64,000 nucleotides of DNA, taken from the NCBI GenBank assembly GCA_023159155.1, contig JAJNNX010000034.1, positions 248,001 to 312,000 of the forward strand, written 5' to 3'. Of this stretch, positions 1-11,171 are shown one piece after another. The notes beneath the pieces are model-generated. The model ran no database searches and was not told the origin of the DNA. It worked only from the letters and a program-made list of their open reading frames with translations. The stretch's first letter is position 1; every line of letters begins with the position of its first letter. Made by a program: the position numbers and the translations under genes. Source of the DNA: Ustulina deusta (Eukaryota > Ascomycota > Sordariomycetes > Xylariales > Xylariaceae).

Positions 1-895
1 GGTTCTTTCATTGGCTCCGTGCGCAATAGGATTTCGAGGCGATTGCACAGGAACTGGCTCTAGCTGAGACGTTGGAGACATTTATATCCTCAGACTTGAA
101 GGGTAGGTATTCCTTCAACCAGTCACAGCCGCAACATCCAAAGCATCGGCTTCTTCAAAGTTCCTGTGGCTTGGGTTGGAATCTTTCTCTGTGCGGCTAC
201 CTTGGTGATGGCGTCCTGGGAAAGGGAACTAGATCGATGGTTGGTTAGATCGTCAACACCAGATATCCGTGATACCGTCACCTTTCTTGAAACTTGCGAC
301 TTTGCTCCCGACCTCCTCAACAATACCAGCGTAGTCGCATCCCACTTGGCACCCAATATCCGCTAATCACCACTTGACATGTTGACCTGGACAACCTAAG
401 CGCCCAACCGTAGCACGCCTCACCGACGGAACCCTCTTTCAATAGTACCACAGCAATAGCTTTCATGGTGGCAGTCAGGTATCCATAGTAGATGCTTGAA
501 CCAAGAAAAAAAATGGATGCGATGGCCTAGATACCTATTGAAGATCAACCAGTCGGGGACTTCAGAGTAATGTGACAACTGTATGAGTCCGCTCGATATT
601 TCGAATGGGTCGCCGGTGTGGTGAGTTGGCATAGGGAGGTGATATAGGATCTACAGCACACCTCAGGCACTAAGCTCGGGCGATAGCAGTACATGTACAT
701 GTACTGGATCGAGGGGGTATAGGTCAGCCCAGAAGGTAATTAAGCGGCCTAAGTAGCGCCCGAGGCCGTTTTATGATCTGATAACGTCTCATAGGCTGTC
801 TTGGAACTGCCCAAACCAAAAGAATAAAGGAGTAAAAAAATAAAAATAAAAAACAACAAAGCAGGACTATCCAACTTCAATCCGTCAGTGACGGT
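1..895. other. Intergenic, no gene recognised
   Basis: A plus-strand frame is open from about 109 to the stop at 366 and reads Trp/Leu-rich in its middle. It has stops just upstream (near 61 and 94) and no recognisable family, so it is at most a gene remnant. No tRNA, repeat array or further coding signal is visible here. Confidence 0.5.
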
Positions 896-1402
896 GGGCC
901 ATTAGTGCCACTTCCGCCAAACGATAGAACTTGTAATTTAGCCCTTAACACTTAGCACTTGGCATTTAGGTCAACACAAATATTACTGTACAAAGCCGTA
1001 CAAAGCAATAAATGAATTAAATCTATAAAGTACCAAAAGCCTTTTTAATATAGGAGTAAAAAAGCATTTGTTTTAATAATTACTTAGTTATTTTAGCCCA
1101 CTTATTTTATTTAAGTTATTTATTTATTTACTTAATTTACCCACTTAAGTTATTTACTTACTTACCCCACTTAAGTTATTTATTTACTTAATACTTACTT
1201 AGCTAACTATATATTTATTTTAAATAAATAAATAAATAGTTTTTAAAACAAAAGCTTCTAAGAAGTACTTTATACCGCGGTAGATTTAATTAATTTATTG
1301 CTTTGTACGGTAATATATGTGTTGACCCTAAATGCCAAGTGCTAAGTATTAAGGGCTAAATTACAAGTTCTATCGTTTGGCGGAAGTGGCACTAATGGCC
1401 CT
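896..1402. mobile_element. Non-autonomous element with long terminal inverted repeats (MITE/foldback-like)
   Basis: The left arm (about 896-1045) starts GGGCCATTAGTGCCACTTCC, and the reverse complement of the right arm (about 1265-1402) starts the same way. The arms match nearly base for base over the outer 100 or so positions, with scattered substitutions and a 10-bp duplicated CGTACAAAGC near 996 in the left arm. Inner parts match more loosely. The 220-bp centre is extremely AT-rich, made of TTATTTACTTAC-like words, and has no ORF. No clear target-site duplication is seen. A CAGTGACGG word just outside the left arm resembles hAT-type ends, but the right flank does not mirror it, so the superfamily is undecided. 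Confidence 0.8.
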
Positions 1403-2423
1403 CCATAGTCAGTGTCAGGGGGGTGGGTAAGTAGGGCGTCCCTGTAGACCTGGAAAAGCATTTAAATAACGACAGTTTGCCCGGTACTATTGGCGCTTAT
1501 AGCACACGTGGCACGCTAACTCGTCTGCCCGCTGCGCCGGACCTTCGGCTCCTTTCCCGAGACAGACCGACCGGAGATCCCCTGCCCACACTTCTAAGGT
1601 CAGGTAGGTAATTATTCTGAACACTGGATAGTACACAGGTAAGTACTACGAAGGTTAGGAAATACAATTACTAACGAAGGTGCACTTGTACATGTAAGCA
1701 GCTTGTGTAAGAACTTCGGTCAGTTCCAAGTTAGATGAGATTCACAGTAACGAAACAACAGTTAGGTATTATCTTAAAATCTGTTAACCACATGAGATGA
1801 TAGGCACAACAATCCAAGACACAAGACATAGTGATGTCAGGAGGGCACGGCTGAAGCGGGCGTTGCTAGGCACTATTGGGATAAATTTTCCATGGCGAAT
1901 CGAGGGTAGTGACAATATATATATATATATATTTGTCTAGTGTATGCATAGTATTCCCAGAGACAGTACGGTATTTTCATCATCTCTTTTCGATGTACAC
2001 TAGTCGAGGTGTTCAGCTGAGGGGAAAGGGAGGAATACCCCGACCAAAGTTTAGCTAGACTACAAAACATTCTAGATCTTTAGCCCCCAAGATCCGCACT
2101 TCACGCCAATAAGGGATGAGGATAACATAACTCCCGAAGTTTCTCCCAGCTGCCCGATCCCACCAGCAGACTCGCTCTGCCCCGATACAAAATATAAGGA
2201 TAATCAAAGCCACGATCCCCTCCCGCCTACTCATTTCTACCCGCTTGTCCGGTTCACATAGCTCCCGAGCCGTTCGGCCCCTACACCGCCCGATCTCCAA
2301 CAGGCGGAGCTGTCGGCTAATTATACCGGAGGTGTTCCTGAGAGTCCGATAGAACCCAGTGAGTGCGAAATCCCAGCGCGCGGCTTGAAAAGTGAGCAAA
2401 GCCCCAGGTCTCAGCGCTTCAGC
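1403..2423. other. Intergenic region upstream of the flavin monooxygenase
   Basis: This holds a short (AT)n run near 1915-1931 and no supported gene. A minus-strand frame over 2055-2510 overlaps the monooxygenase start and has no family resemblance. The last 300 bp probably contain the promoter and leader of the monooxygenase gene. Confidence 0.5.
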
Positions 2424-4284
2424 ATGGATCTCGACACCGATATAATCATCATCGGGGCCGGAATGTCCGGCCTCGGTCTCGCCGTCCAACTTGTGCAGCA
2501 ATACGGACACCGGAACTTCGAAATCATTGAGAAATCAAACCATATCGGGGGCACGTGGTGGGCGAATTCGTATCCGGGGTGCGGGGTAGATGTAACTAGA
2601 TCTCATTTCTCTTTCTTTCATTCATCTTATGTTGAGAAGAAGAGGAAAATGTTCTAATTGGTCTTTTGTCAGGTGGCCGGGCATTTCTATTCATACTCGT
2701 TTTCTCTAAACCCGGATTGGTCTCTCAAGTATCCGCTGCAGCCCGAGATTCTCGCGTACTTCAAAAATGTTGCGGACAAGTACGCCATTGAGAAACACAC
2801 GAGATTCCAATCCGCCGTGTCTGCGGCCCGATGGGATGAATCTACCGCGACGTGGCTGGTCTCTGTCAAGAACTTGAAGACCTCGGAGACCTATGATCGT
2901 CGGTGTAAGATTCTCGTTTCCGCCATCGGCCTCATGACGCTGCCTAATCCATGTGACATTTCCGGGGCCTCATCCTTCCAGGGTCGAATATTCCATACGG
3001 CAGAATGGGACCACACATTCGATTGGAAGGACAAAGAAATCGTTGTCATCGGTTCGTGTTCTCCTCGGTCACGAATCCATCAGCTTGCGAGCTAACGCTG
3101 AAAAGGCAACGGCTGCAGCGCGACCCAGGTTGTCCCAGCCATAAGTCAAGGCGACAGGGCTGCAAAGAAAGTCACCCAGTTCGCGCGTTCGGCGCAGTGG
3201 ATATTGGAGCGCCCAAACCCGCCGTACTCGAGCCTTTTCAGGTCGACCATGAAATGGGTTCCCTTAGCCATGCGCGCATACCGCCTCGTTTTAAATTACT
3301 ACACAGAATGGGACTTTAACAGTTTCCCTCTCGAGAGCGGCGCGCCCATTCGGAAGATGTACACTGACTACCAGGGGGCTTATATTCGAAGGACGTCCCC
3401 TGAAAAGTACCACGAATTCCTCGTCCCCAAAACGGAAATCGGCTGCAAGCGTCGCGTCATGGACACGGATTATCTGGAGTGCCTGCATCGTGACAACGTC
3501 GAACTAGTGTACCAGGACCCCATCGAGGAGATTATTAAAAACGGAGTGCGCACAAAGTCGGGGAGAGTCGTGAAGGCAGATGCCATCGTCCTCGCGAACG
3601 GATTCCAGGTTCAGAAGCCCCTCCTGACCCTCAACTTGCAAGGAGAAGAAGGCGCCAGCATCACAGACCACGTAAGTGCGACTCTCAACGCAAGTTGCGA
3701 ACATTCGCTAACAGGCCGGCCATCAGTGGGACACATTCAGTGAAGGCTTACCTTCGGCGTACTTCGGCACCTGCTTTTCCGGATTCCCGAATTTCTTCGT
3801 CATGATGGGCCCCAACACCGCCAGCGGACATGGCAGCGTGACGTACACCACTGAGTGCCAGATCGGCTTCACCCTCCGTCTCATCAAGCCTATATTGAAG
3901 GCGTTGAAGGCGCAAAGGTCTCATCTGCCGGTAATCAGACAGAAGACTGACATAGTGAGGGTCAGGCCGGAAGCTGAAGCAGCTGATATCACCACTGTTC
4001 AAGAAAGGTTAAAGCGGCTGGTTTGGGCGTCTGGATGCACGTCTTGGGCACTAGATCCCGCAACCGGGCGAAACACGATCATGTACCCTGACTTCCAGTA
4101 CAAGTATTGGCTCAGGAGCATATTTATTCCCTGGTACGACTTTGAGTTCTCAACGTCGGAGCCGGCCTCTGCAGCTTTGGCATTGAAATCCCCTGGAGTC
4201 GGCAGTTGGTTAGCTGCTTCAACAAGTATTGCTGTTGCGGCATATTTGATATATCGGAGATCGCCGTTGGGAAGATCACGTTGA
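2424..4284 (+). CDS. Class B flavin-dependent (Baeyer-Villiger-type) monooxygenase
   Basis: Exons are 2424-2591, 2673-3051, 3106-3671 and 3727-4284, giving 556 aa; every junction is GT-AG and restores family motifs. The N-terminus has the FAD-binding motif GAGMSG (about residues 9-14). The Baeyer-Villiger signature FxGxxxHxxxW is complete at about 158-168 (FQGRIFHTAEW). A second dinucleotide motif GNGCSA follows at about 183 and spans the second intron. Such enzymes use FAD, NADPH and O2 to oxidise ketones to esters or lactones, or attack heteroatoms; the substrate cannot be told from sequence. The last 30 residues form a hydrophobic segment followed by RRSPLGRSR, suggesting a C-terminal membrane anchor. 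The start at 2424 sits directly before the FAD motif; an in-frame codon further upstream (2385) is not an ATG. No pathway partner lies next to it. Confidence 0.88.
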
Positions 4285-5180
4285 GGCAGAGGTGTTGAGA
4301 CAAAAGGGAAAGGGGGGGGAGCGGGGGTTCTGGTTATTCGGGAACTTTTTGAAGATTGTAAACATTTCCATATAAGTTACTCCTCTCCTCGAACATGTTT
4401 ATTAGGCCCAGTGTAGACTAACGGAGACCCCCCAAGAGTTCAGACGACTACTCAGAGTATGACTTGCTTTATTAGAACCGTGACGTCCTACGTCATTATG
4501 TATGGCACCTCATAAACGAGCGCCACAATTTCCAAGCCGACAGCGGTAGCGTCATTAAGGTCAGAGAAGGTTTTCTCGAGTAGTCGATGGAATCGGCAGA
4601 GGTCGATGCGGGGTCAGGGTAAAGAGGGAGGATCGTAGAGAAGAGTGAAGTAGTGGATTGTTAAGGCCGCAGACAGGAAATCAAGCTCCTGGTATCTATC
4701 ACCCAACGCTTCGATCAGGAGCATAAGGAGGGGAGGGGAGGGGGGAAGCACTCGGTATGACAAGCGGGAGGGGAAATAGCCAATTTGTGTCCTCGGCTTA
4801 CGTGGCTGCAGAACGCCAGGCTGGCTGGGTGACTCATTACTGTGCACACATGATTAACAATGGGCTCTCCCAATCTGTTGTTGGCTGCGCATCGTACTGT
4901 CTCGTCACCGGCTACCGTTCCACTGAAACTTCCGGCTCCGTACAACATAGGAACAAGAGCTCGGCAGCACACGGAGCTCTCCCTCTCTTTCTGTTGGTCG
5001 AGCTTAGTGTGACAGCCGTAGAAAAGATGGCCTCTGTCACGAAAACGCAAACTGCGTCGGGTACAAAAGCATGTGGCGTCTCTCCCGTTAAATCTTCCCT
5101 CAGATTCTGTTGCCGAAGAGAGGTATTTTGGCGATTAATGTACCTTGACTACGGAACGCTTAAGCGTTATCATTTTTGCC
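4285..5180. other. Intergenic, nothing recognised
   Basis: This follows the monooxygenase stop. It contains a G-rich stretch near 4302-4322 and short frames on both strands with no family resemblance. Confidence 0.4.
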
Positions 5181-5807
5181 ATGTCACGGGGGCCTTACTT
5201 CGCCGAAGATGGCCGCTGCTTTTATTTGATGAATGGACAGCTTGTCTGGAGGCTTTCAGAACGGAAGTATAATTCTTCGGACGGTGACTCTAGTCGTGCG
5301 ATTGCGCACTTGGTCTCATCCACATTCGAACCACATCGGTTGCCCTCGAGAAGCCGTTCTCACCCTCGCCCGCGCTCCGTGAGCGGCCTAGAAACGAGAA
5401 TGGAGCCTAGTTTTCTCTCTCGGGTCAAGGCAGGTCGCAGCCACAGCAGCGTTCTCCAAAGCAATACAGATGGCCACTACAGGGACGATTTGGAGCCAGA
5501 GGAGAATCAACACAGCCCTCCTCTCGACAGCGACTTCTTGAGGCGATGTCCTGATTCTCACAATTGTGATATCGCCGCCAAGGAAGCTGGCATTGAGCAT
5601 AGGGCTTGCCTTGGTGTGTCACTCGACTTCTCGCAACCAATCCGAAGTGCCAGCCCTGGCATGTATGAAGACAACCCCCCAGAGACTCAGCATTGTCATC
5701 TGAGACAGCTTGATCGTGTCTATCAATGTGAGCATCCACTCTCGAGCACTATTATCGAGGATACAGTGCTAATGCCACCTGACCCACAGGGGACTGGTCC
5801 ATTCTAA
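5181..5807 (+). CDS. Hypothetical protein, uncertain (208 aa)
   Basis: An uninterrupted frame of 208 codons runs from the first ATG at 5181 to a TAA at 5805-5807; the same frame is open a little further upstream without an earlier ATG. The product starts with a mixed hydrophobic stretch (MSRGPYFAEDGRCFYL), becomes Ser/Arg-rich (SRSRSHPRPRS near residue 50), then acidic and proline-rich. There is no signal peptide, membrane segment or known domain. It lies between a genuine oxidoreductase gene and a decayed retrotransposon piece, so it may be a lineage-specific gene, a remnant, or chance. Splice variants cannot be judged without transcripts. Confidence 0.25.
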   Translation: MSRGPYFAEDGRCFYLMNGQLVWRLSERKYNSSDGDSSRAIAHLVSSTFEPHRLPSRSRSHPRPRSVSGLETRMEPSFLSRVKAGRSHSSVLQSNTDGHYRDDLEPEENQHSPPLDSDFLRRCPDSHNCDIAAKEAGIEHRACLGVSLDFSQPIRSASPGMYEDNPPETQHCHLRQLDRVYQCEHPLSSTIIEDTVLMPPDPQGTGPF

Positions 5808-5849
5808 GTACCCTTGGCGGCAACCCTTCTATAAACACTAGAGGATCCA

Positions 5850-5892
5850 CCTATGAAGGGGTCCCTCGCACACTACCAGTAGTGTGGGAGGA
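5850..5892. repeat. Small inverted repeat
   Basis: CACACTAC and GTAGTGTG face each other across a 2-nt spacer near 5870-5887. This is a short palindrome downstream of the uncertain ORF. A role as a terminator is not implied for a fungus. Confidence 0.4.
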
Positions 5893-6099
5893 TGTAAAAG
5901 CATTCGTATTATAGAATACTACTACAGAATGCCTCGGGACATTCAAACGCTCATCTCCCTCAGTAAATGCAGTCATAATCAACCAAGACTTCATATTGGT
6001 GGACTAAAACTTGTGATTCCGGTGGTTGAATTTTGATTAAATTAATGACCGATCATGGTATGGTTTGGGTTGGAGGTTGGGCAGACTAGAACGGACTCG

Positions 6100-6335
6100 A
6101 CAATCTCGTCGATGTGTATGGCCCTCTCATGCTGATTCGGATTTCTGGCGAGGCTCAAGGCCGCTTGATTATCGATTGCCAGAAGAACACTGATGATACG
6201 CAGTCCAGCAATATCAAGATCATTGATGAATCTTCGCATGCTGCTTCCTTGCAGGCATGCTCGTCCGATTGTACGGCCATGAATTGCCCTTGAATACGCG
6301 CGGAAGCGACAGCACGACGAAGCGGTAGCTGTCAA
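6100..6335 (-). mobile_element. Ty1/copia retrotransposon remnant (RNase H domain)
   Basis: The minus-strand frame contains FRAYSRAIHG, then MRRFINDLDIAG, then IDNQAALSLARNP followed by HERAIHID. These are the successive conserved blocks of the copia RNase H domain: EAEYxAxS, the LRRFLxDL helix, DNQxAIxLAxNP and the xKHID motif. The catalytic EAE region is already decayed to CCRFRA, and the frame has no ATG start. No LTR, integrase or reverse transcriptase part was recognised nearby, so this is a short, dead fragment. Confidence 0.75.
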
Positions 6336-6562
6336 TAGTCAACATCTAATCTCTTGTTCGTTCCAATGGAGTCTCTTTTATACGACTTTGTCTCTACACT
6401 TCGTATTTAGAGGTGAAGAGACACTCGCCTTGTGTAGGTCCTCTTGTGCACTAAGAAATGCACATCTTGTAAAGACGAATAGTGGGCCACCTAAATATTG
6501 GGATTGCATGTTTCAAGATTGGAGATGATCATAAGACGAACAGAAACCCACTTTCCGCCTAG

Positions 6563-6564
<2 letters not shown>

Positions 6565-6596
<32 letters not shown>
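6565..6596. repeat. Homopolymer T tract (32 nt)
   Basis: This is an uninterrupted T run. On the minus strand it would be a poly-A tract, which can mark an old retroposed insertion, but no matching retroposed body is evident. Confidence 0.9.
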
Positions 6597-6597
<1 letters not shown>

Positions 6598-6652
6598 AGC
6601 TAGCCGTGGTCAGCTTTACGAGAGCTAGAGACAAATACTGACGCTATTAAAG

Positions 6653-6897
6653 ATATCCTAGGATGGCTCTGTGCATCTCGATCCGCACTTGAGAGATTGG
6701 CGTTGCGATGGCTAGCCTAGAGCCAACGGCTTCATCCCAAGTCAATACCAATATCCGATATTTTTCCAAAACCGAAGGTGGGCGCTCCATCCGGACCCAG
6801 GTTTTGAGAATGGTATTGACGGTATTACGAAAGCAAAGCGCAAACTCTTCTTCTCCGCTGTCATATCTCGCGCGGGTTTGACGTGCATTGTATGCCG
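6653..6897 (-). pseudogene. Coding-like fragment of an unidentified protein
   Basis: About 80 consecutive sense codons on the minus strand end in adjacent TAA and TAG stops near 6650. The translation reads like a folded protein (RYDSGEEEFALCF, then KTWVRMERPPSVLEKYRIL, then WDEAVGSRLAIATP), with balanced charged and hydrophobic residues rather than low complexity. Upstream the frame is closed, and a second coding-like stretch (QCEQHLLVRDEIVFLG) appears in another frame near 7000. It therefore looks like a broken gene. I do not recognise the family. Confidence 0.3.
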
Positions 6898-7080
6898 CCC
6901 TTGTCTACCGTAGTGTCACTCCTTAGTGAGGCTTTATAGTAAACTAACACAGCAGATAACATTGCTAATCTTCAATCTACCTTAGGTGCTTAACCAAGAA
7001 AGACGATTTCATCGCGAACTAGAAGGTGCTGCTCACATTGCACCTGAATATTCGAACATCGCTGTCCCAGGCCAATAGCT

Positions 7081-7104
7081 CCCCCCCCCCCCCCCCCCCC
7101 CCCC
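7081..7104. repeat. Homopolymer C tract (24 nt)
   Basis: This is an uninterrupted C run. It produces a false polyproline stretch in a plus-strand frame over 7026-7316. Confidence 0.9.
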
Positions 7105-9678
7105 AAGGCTCCTTGCTGCACGTTTCGAGGCGATCCTACATATCACGTATTCCTCGGGAGGTTTCGGAGTTCGTGATGGTTAACGACGTAGTAACACGCC
7201 TGATTTTAATATATGCAATTACTTCGCAATCTTTAGTTCATCTAGGCATCTCTTGTTTAGGTAGACAAGGATCAGTGCTAGCCCAGTGGATATATAGGTA
7301 CATGTACCTAGTCTGATTAGAACACTTGGCAAACTATATAACCCCTATTCGCACCGAGGCAATATAAAAATTAATCAGAACCTCAATCTTTAGGAAGATG
7401 TCGCAAGTGGTATTAGCGCAGATTTTACTCCATTTACAGTAGCATTTTGGCAACCTGCGTGTAATCTGGATATCACTAAAGAAACGGCGTCGATCCCTCC
7501 GGCTGTTCATGATGCGGGTAATATCTTGGCAGATCTTGGGGCTGTGAAATGGAATCGTGTTTCCGATCTGGTGGCGCGGGATGTCCGGTAAAGTCGGTTG
7601 ATGGGAGCTCACAAGTACTAGTGTATGTTGGGTCGAAGGAACATCGGACGACGTTAGAGGTAAGAAGCGAGGTACCTAGGATGAATGGCGAGCGTTGGAA
7701 TGTGGCTTCGGAGCGGAGGCAGATCCGAATCTGAAGTCACCGGACGGAGAACGCACCGACGGTCGGTATCACACAAACTTCAGCTAGAGACAGGGCTAGG
7801 AAAATTACTCGTGGAATCACTTTATCGCTGTCCGAGACACGTAGCCGAAGGGTTATTTTGACACCAGATAATTATCCCGGGAATAGGACATCTCCGGGCG
7901 ACGCAGAGAAAATCTAGTGTGCCACAATGGCTCACTATTGTTTCGTTTCAAGTTCCAACATTAAGCTTCGCGCCCTTGTACCTAGTATACATATTCTCTT
8001 GACTTAATAATATCCGCTATTTTCCATACCGAGGTGGACTAGCGAGAGTGTGAGTGGTTGGTTCATGTTATCTAAGTCCTCGTGATGAACTGGACAATTC
8101 ATTTCCTAGTCGCCAAGCAGTGGAAGACATATGATGATGATAGCCAAGGGCACTTCTAGCGATGTGCTCAACTTCCTGCGTTTCTCTGTCCCACGAGCGC
8201 ATGAAATGATCCGATTGGAGCCTCATTGTGCGGAGAGCACGGTGCCACCTGCTCTCTACGCTTTGAAGGGAAATGCTGTAAAACTGTTGACTTATTCATT
8301 CCCATTCGCATGCCAACAAACGTGCAACATGAATTGGCCTTAGCGAAAATCCAAAACATCTACATCACAGCTTCCAGCAGTTAAATTTGTTACTCGGTAA
8401 GCCGTCATCAAAATTACAAAGGATACAGTAAACCTTTCCTCAGCCCTCATTCATATCGATGCTATACATGCTTCTACTCGCATTCGTCTTCCTTTATTTT
8501 ACCTAATCGACGCCGTGATCGTCTCCAATCCAGGAGACTCACACGCTATGTGCATCTCAGGGGTTGAAACGGGTTTCAAACCCTTGCCAACCATTGCCTG
8601 TTCCAAATCGACTTCGGCGGCTCAATCCATTGGAGGCACAAAGGCGGGGCCAAAAGCCACCCCTTGCAGGATCCTTATGGTTGGCCTGCTGTGTTTACGG
8701 GAATAAATGCGTTGGGATCTAGAGCGTCTATCCCCAATCTTGCTTACGCGTCTGCGGGTAGTCAATGATGGCGTCCGTGGACTTATACTGAATTCGTTGG
8801 TGTACCATTCAATACCAGTCTCGGTGGGCATATGGTAGCGAGTCGAGACCTTCTGAGTATTCATCCTTAACACCAACATATACCTACCGTGTTATAACTA
8901 TAACAGTGCGATATGCATCGCGTAGTCTTTCCATAATGCGGTCGATCACAGTGATCACCGAACATGTGCACTATATGCTGACGACGCAACCTTCCATTGC
9001 TGGAGTTCTGTAACAACACAACACGTTTCAATTCAACTTGAGACGCCTCTGTTTTCGCATATTCCCCCCCAAGCACCCTGGTCGCTGTGGTCACCCCGGA
9101 TTCCTTCATTTTCTTGCCTTGGCTAAGCTTGGAAAAAGCTTAATGAAAGCTTGGCAGGGCCACGATCGTCCTGTGTTGGGCAAGTGGATCGACAAACCCA
9201 TGCGGTGAAGAGCCGGCCGCAGGATATGCACCTCCTCGATCGCGCGCTACACCCAGGTTTGAGGGTTTCGTGGATCATCCCACAGCCAAAGGAGTGATGC
9301 GACAGGGGCGCGGAGCCTGGCTAAGTCGGGAATGGCTGTGAATCGTTGTTGGAGAGGCGGGACTCTGATCCGCAGCCCACCAGTCGAGTTCTGTGGTATT
9401 GGTATATATGCCATACCTTCTCGGCCTGCCTTCTACCACCCATTTCTTCTTGGCAAGCCTTCTTTTGTTTCTTTCACTTCTTACTACCTGGCTGGCCGTT
9501 TTTCCTTTCCATATACCTCCTTCCATTGCATTGCCATCATCGCATTTCGTTTCTTGTACATTCTTGCACTCTTTGCCTGGGGAGCCGTCGGAGTGACCTG
9601 GACACTTTCCCTCATCTTCGTTTCTTCACTGCCTGGAGTGGTCATCTCTTTTAACAACCAATAGCAATATTCCTCATC
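7105..9678. other. Intergenic region upstream of the aspartic protease
   Basis: No gene is recognised. The last 300 bp are pyrimidine-rich (TTCTTTTG, CCTTCC words), typical of a fungal promoter and leader, with a TATATA word at 9402-9407. Several overlapping short frames here are Phe/Leu/Ser-rich products of that CT bias. Confidence 0.5.
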
Positions 9679-11171
9679 ATGCATTCCCTATCCAGTGTCC
9701 TACTCTTGGCATATGGCCTCCTGGCCCTGGTGGCCGCCTCGCCAACCAATATGATCCAGAAGCGAGGCGTCTACAAAGTCGAACGTGTGCGAAATCTCAA
9801 CGCTCCTCCTAAAAACGGGCCTCGTGCTCTCCTCAAAACACTGAGGAAATACCGTATGCCCGTGCCGGCTTCGCTTCTCACCGCCGTCGAGAGGCAGGAA
9901 GAGCTTATCTCAAAGCGAGAGCCGAGGCGGCAAAAAGGAATGGGTAATGGAGTCAGTGCAGGAGGCTTCACCGCTGCCGCCCAAGGCCAAGGTCGTGGCC
10001 GCAAAGGAAAGGGCAAGGGCAAGGGCGGCGCTGCCGCCGCCGCCGGTGGTGACACGGCTCCGCAACAGACGGCCGTCGCAAACACCAACGGCACAGGTCT
10101 TGTGGTGAATGTACCAGAGGCCAACGATGTCGAGTACTTATCCCCCGTCAACATCGGCGGACAGGTCGTGAATCTCGACTTTGACACCGGCTCATCCGAC
10201 CTTTGGGTCTTCAACACGCAGCTGAGCTCTGCGGCCACGGAGGGCCACGCACTCTACGACCCCTCGAGCTCTGCCAATTTCCAGCTGATCCAGAATGCCC
10301 AATTTCAGATTCAGTACGGTGACGGTTCGGGCGCCGAGGGCATCGTCGGCACGGATGTGGTCAACATCGGAGGCGCCGAAGTGCAGGCCCAGGCTATCGA
10401 GCTGGCAACTGCCGTGACGCAATCCTTCGTCGACGACGTCTCTACCGACGGGCTCCTAGGTCTCGCCTTCAGCACGATCAACACCGTCCAGCCGGAGCAG
10501 CAGAAGACTTTCTTCGACAACGTCATGTCGTCGTTGGCCGAGCCCCTGTTCACGGCAGATCTCCGCGCCGGGACCAACGGAGCCTACGAATTCGGCCGCA
10601 TCGACACCACCAAGTTCACGGGCGACATGACCTTTGTCGACATCGACAACTCCCAGGGGTTCTGGCAGTTCACCAGCGACACGTTTGCGGTTGATGGCGG
10701 GAAATCCCAGACCTCGGTCGCCGGTAACCAGGCCATCGCCGACACGGGCACCACCCTGCTCCTTGCCGACCCTGCCGTCGCCACGGCCTACTACGGGCAA
10801 GTCGATGGCGCGGTGGATGACCAACAGCAAGGCGGCTTCACGATTCCCTGCAACGCCACCCTCCCTGATCTTCAACTCGCAGTTGGTAATGCCACGGCTA
10901 CGATCAAGGGTGCGGATCTCAGCTTCGCGCCCGTGGATGCGACTGGTGAAAGTAAGTGTAATCTGTTCCCCCCCCCTCCCCCCCCCTCTATCGTCATATG
11001 CGAACTCCCAGTAAACACCAGAAGCTGACCCCCTACGCTCCAGCATGTTTCGGTGGCCTCCAAGCCGGCTCTTCGGGCGGTCTGCAAGTCTACGGCGACA
11101 TCTTCTTCAAGAGCAACTTCGTTGTGTTCAACGGGGGCGACAACACGCTTGGCTTCGCCACGCATGCCTGA
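9679..11171 (+). CDS. Secreted aspartic protease (aspergillopepsin/pepsin-like, A1 family)
   Basis: Exons 9679-10951 and 11044-11171 (intron 92 nt) give 466 aa. A hydrophobic signal peptide (about 1-20) is followed by a propeptide with basic pairs at 79-84 (KREPRR), then an unusual Gly/Lys/Ala tract at about 103-124. Both catalytic motifs are present: DTGSS at about 169-173 with the usual DLWVF after it, and DTGTT at about 355-359. The flap YGDGS occurs near 213. The second exon supplies the C-terminal lobe end (GDIFFKSNFVVFN, LGFATHA) and one Cys of the C-terminal disulfide; the partner is in the first exon (IPCNAT, about 391). Potential N-glycosylation sites are NGT and NAT. The enzyme would degrade protein outside the cell, best at acid pH as is usual for the family. 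It is convergent with the chitinase gene. Confidence 0.93.

Noticed and set aside
7026..7316. Polyproline-containing frame
   Set aside because: The proline run is just the C homopolymer and the frame has no ATG start.
9332..9664. Three overlapping Phe/Leu-rich frames before the protease
   Set aside because: They are products of the CT-rich leader; the signal-peptide ATG at 9679 is the supported start.
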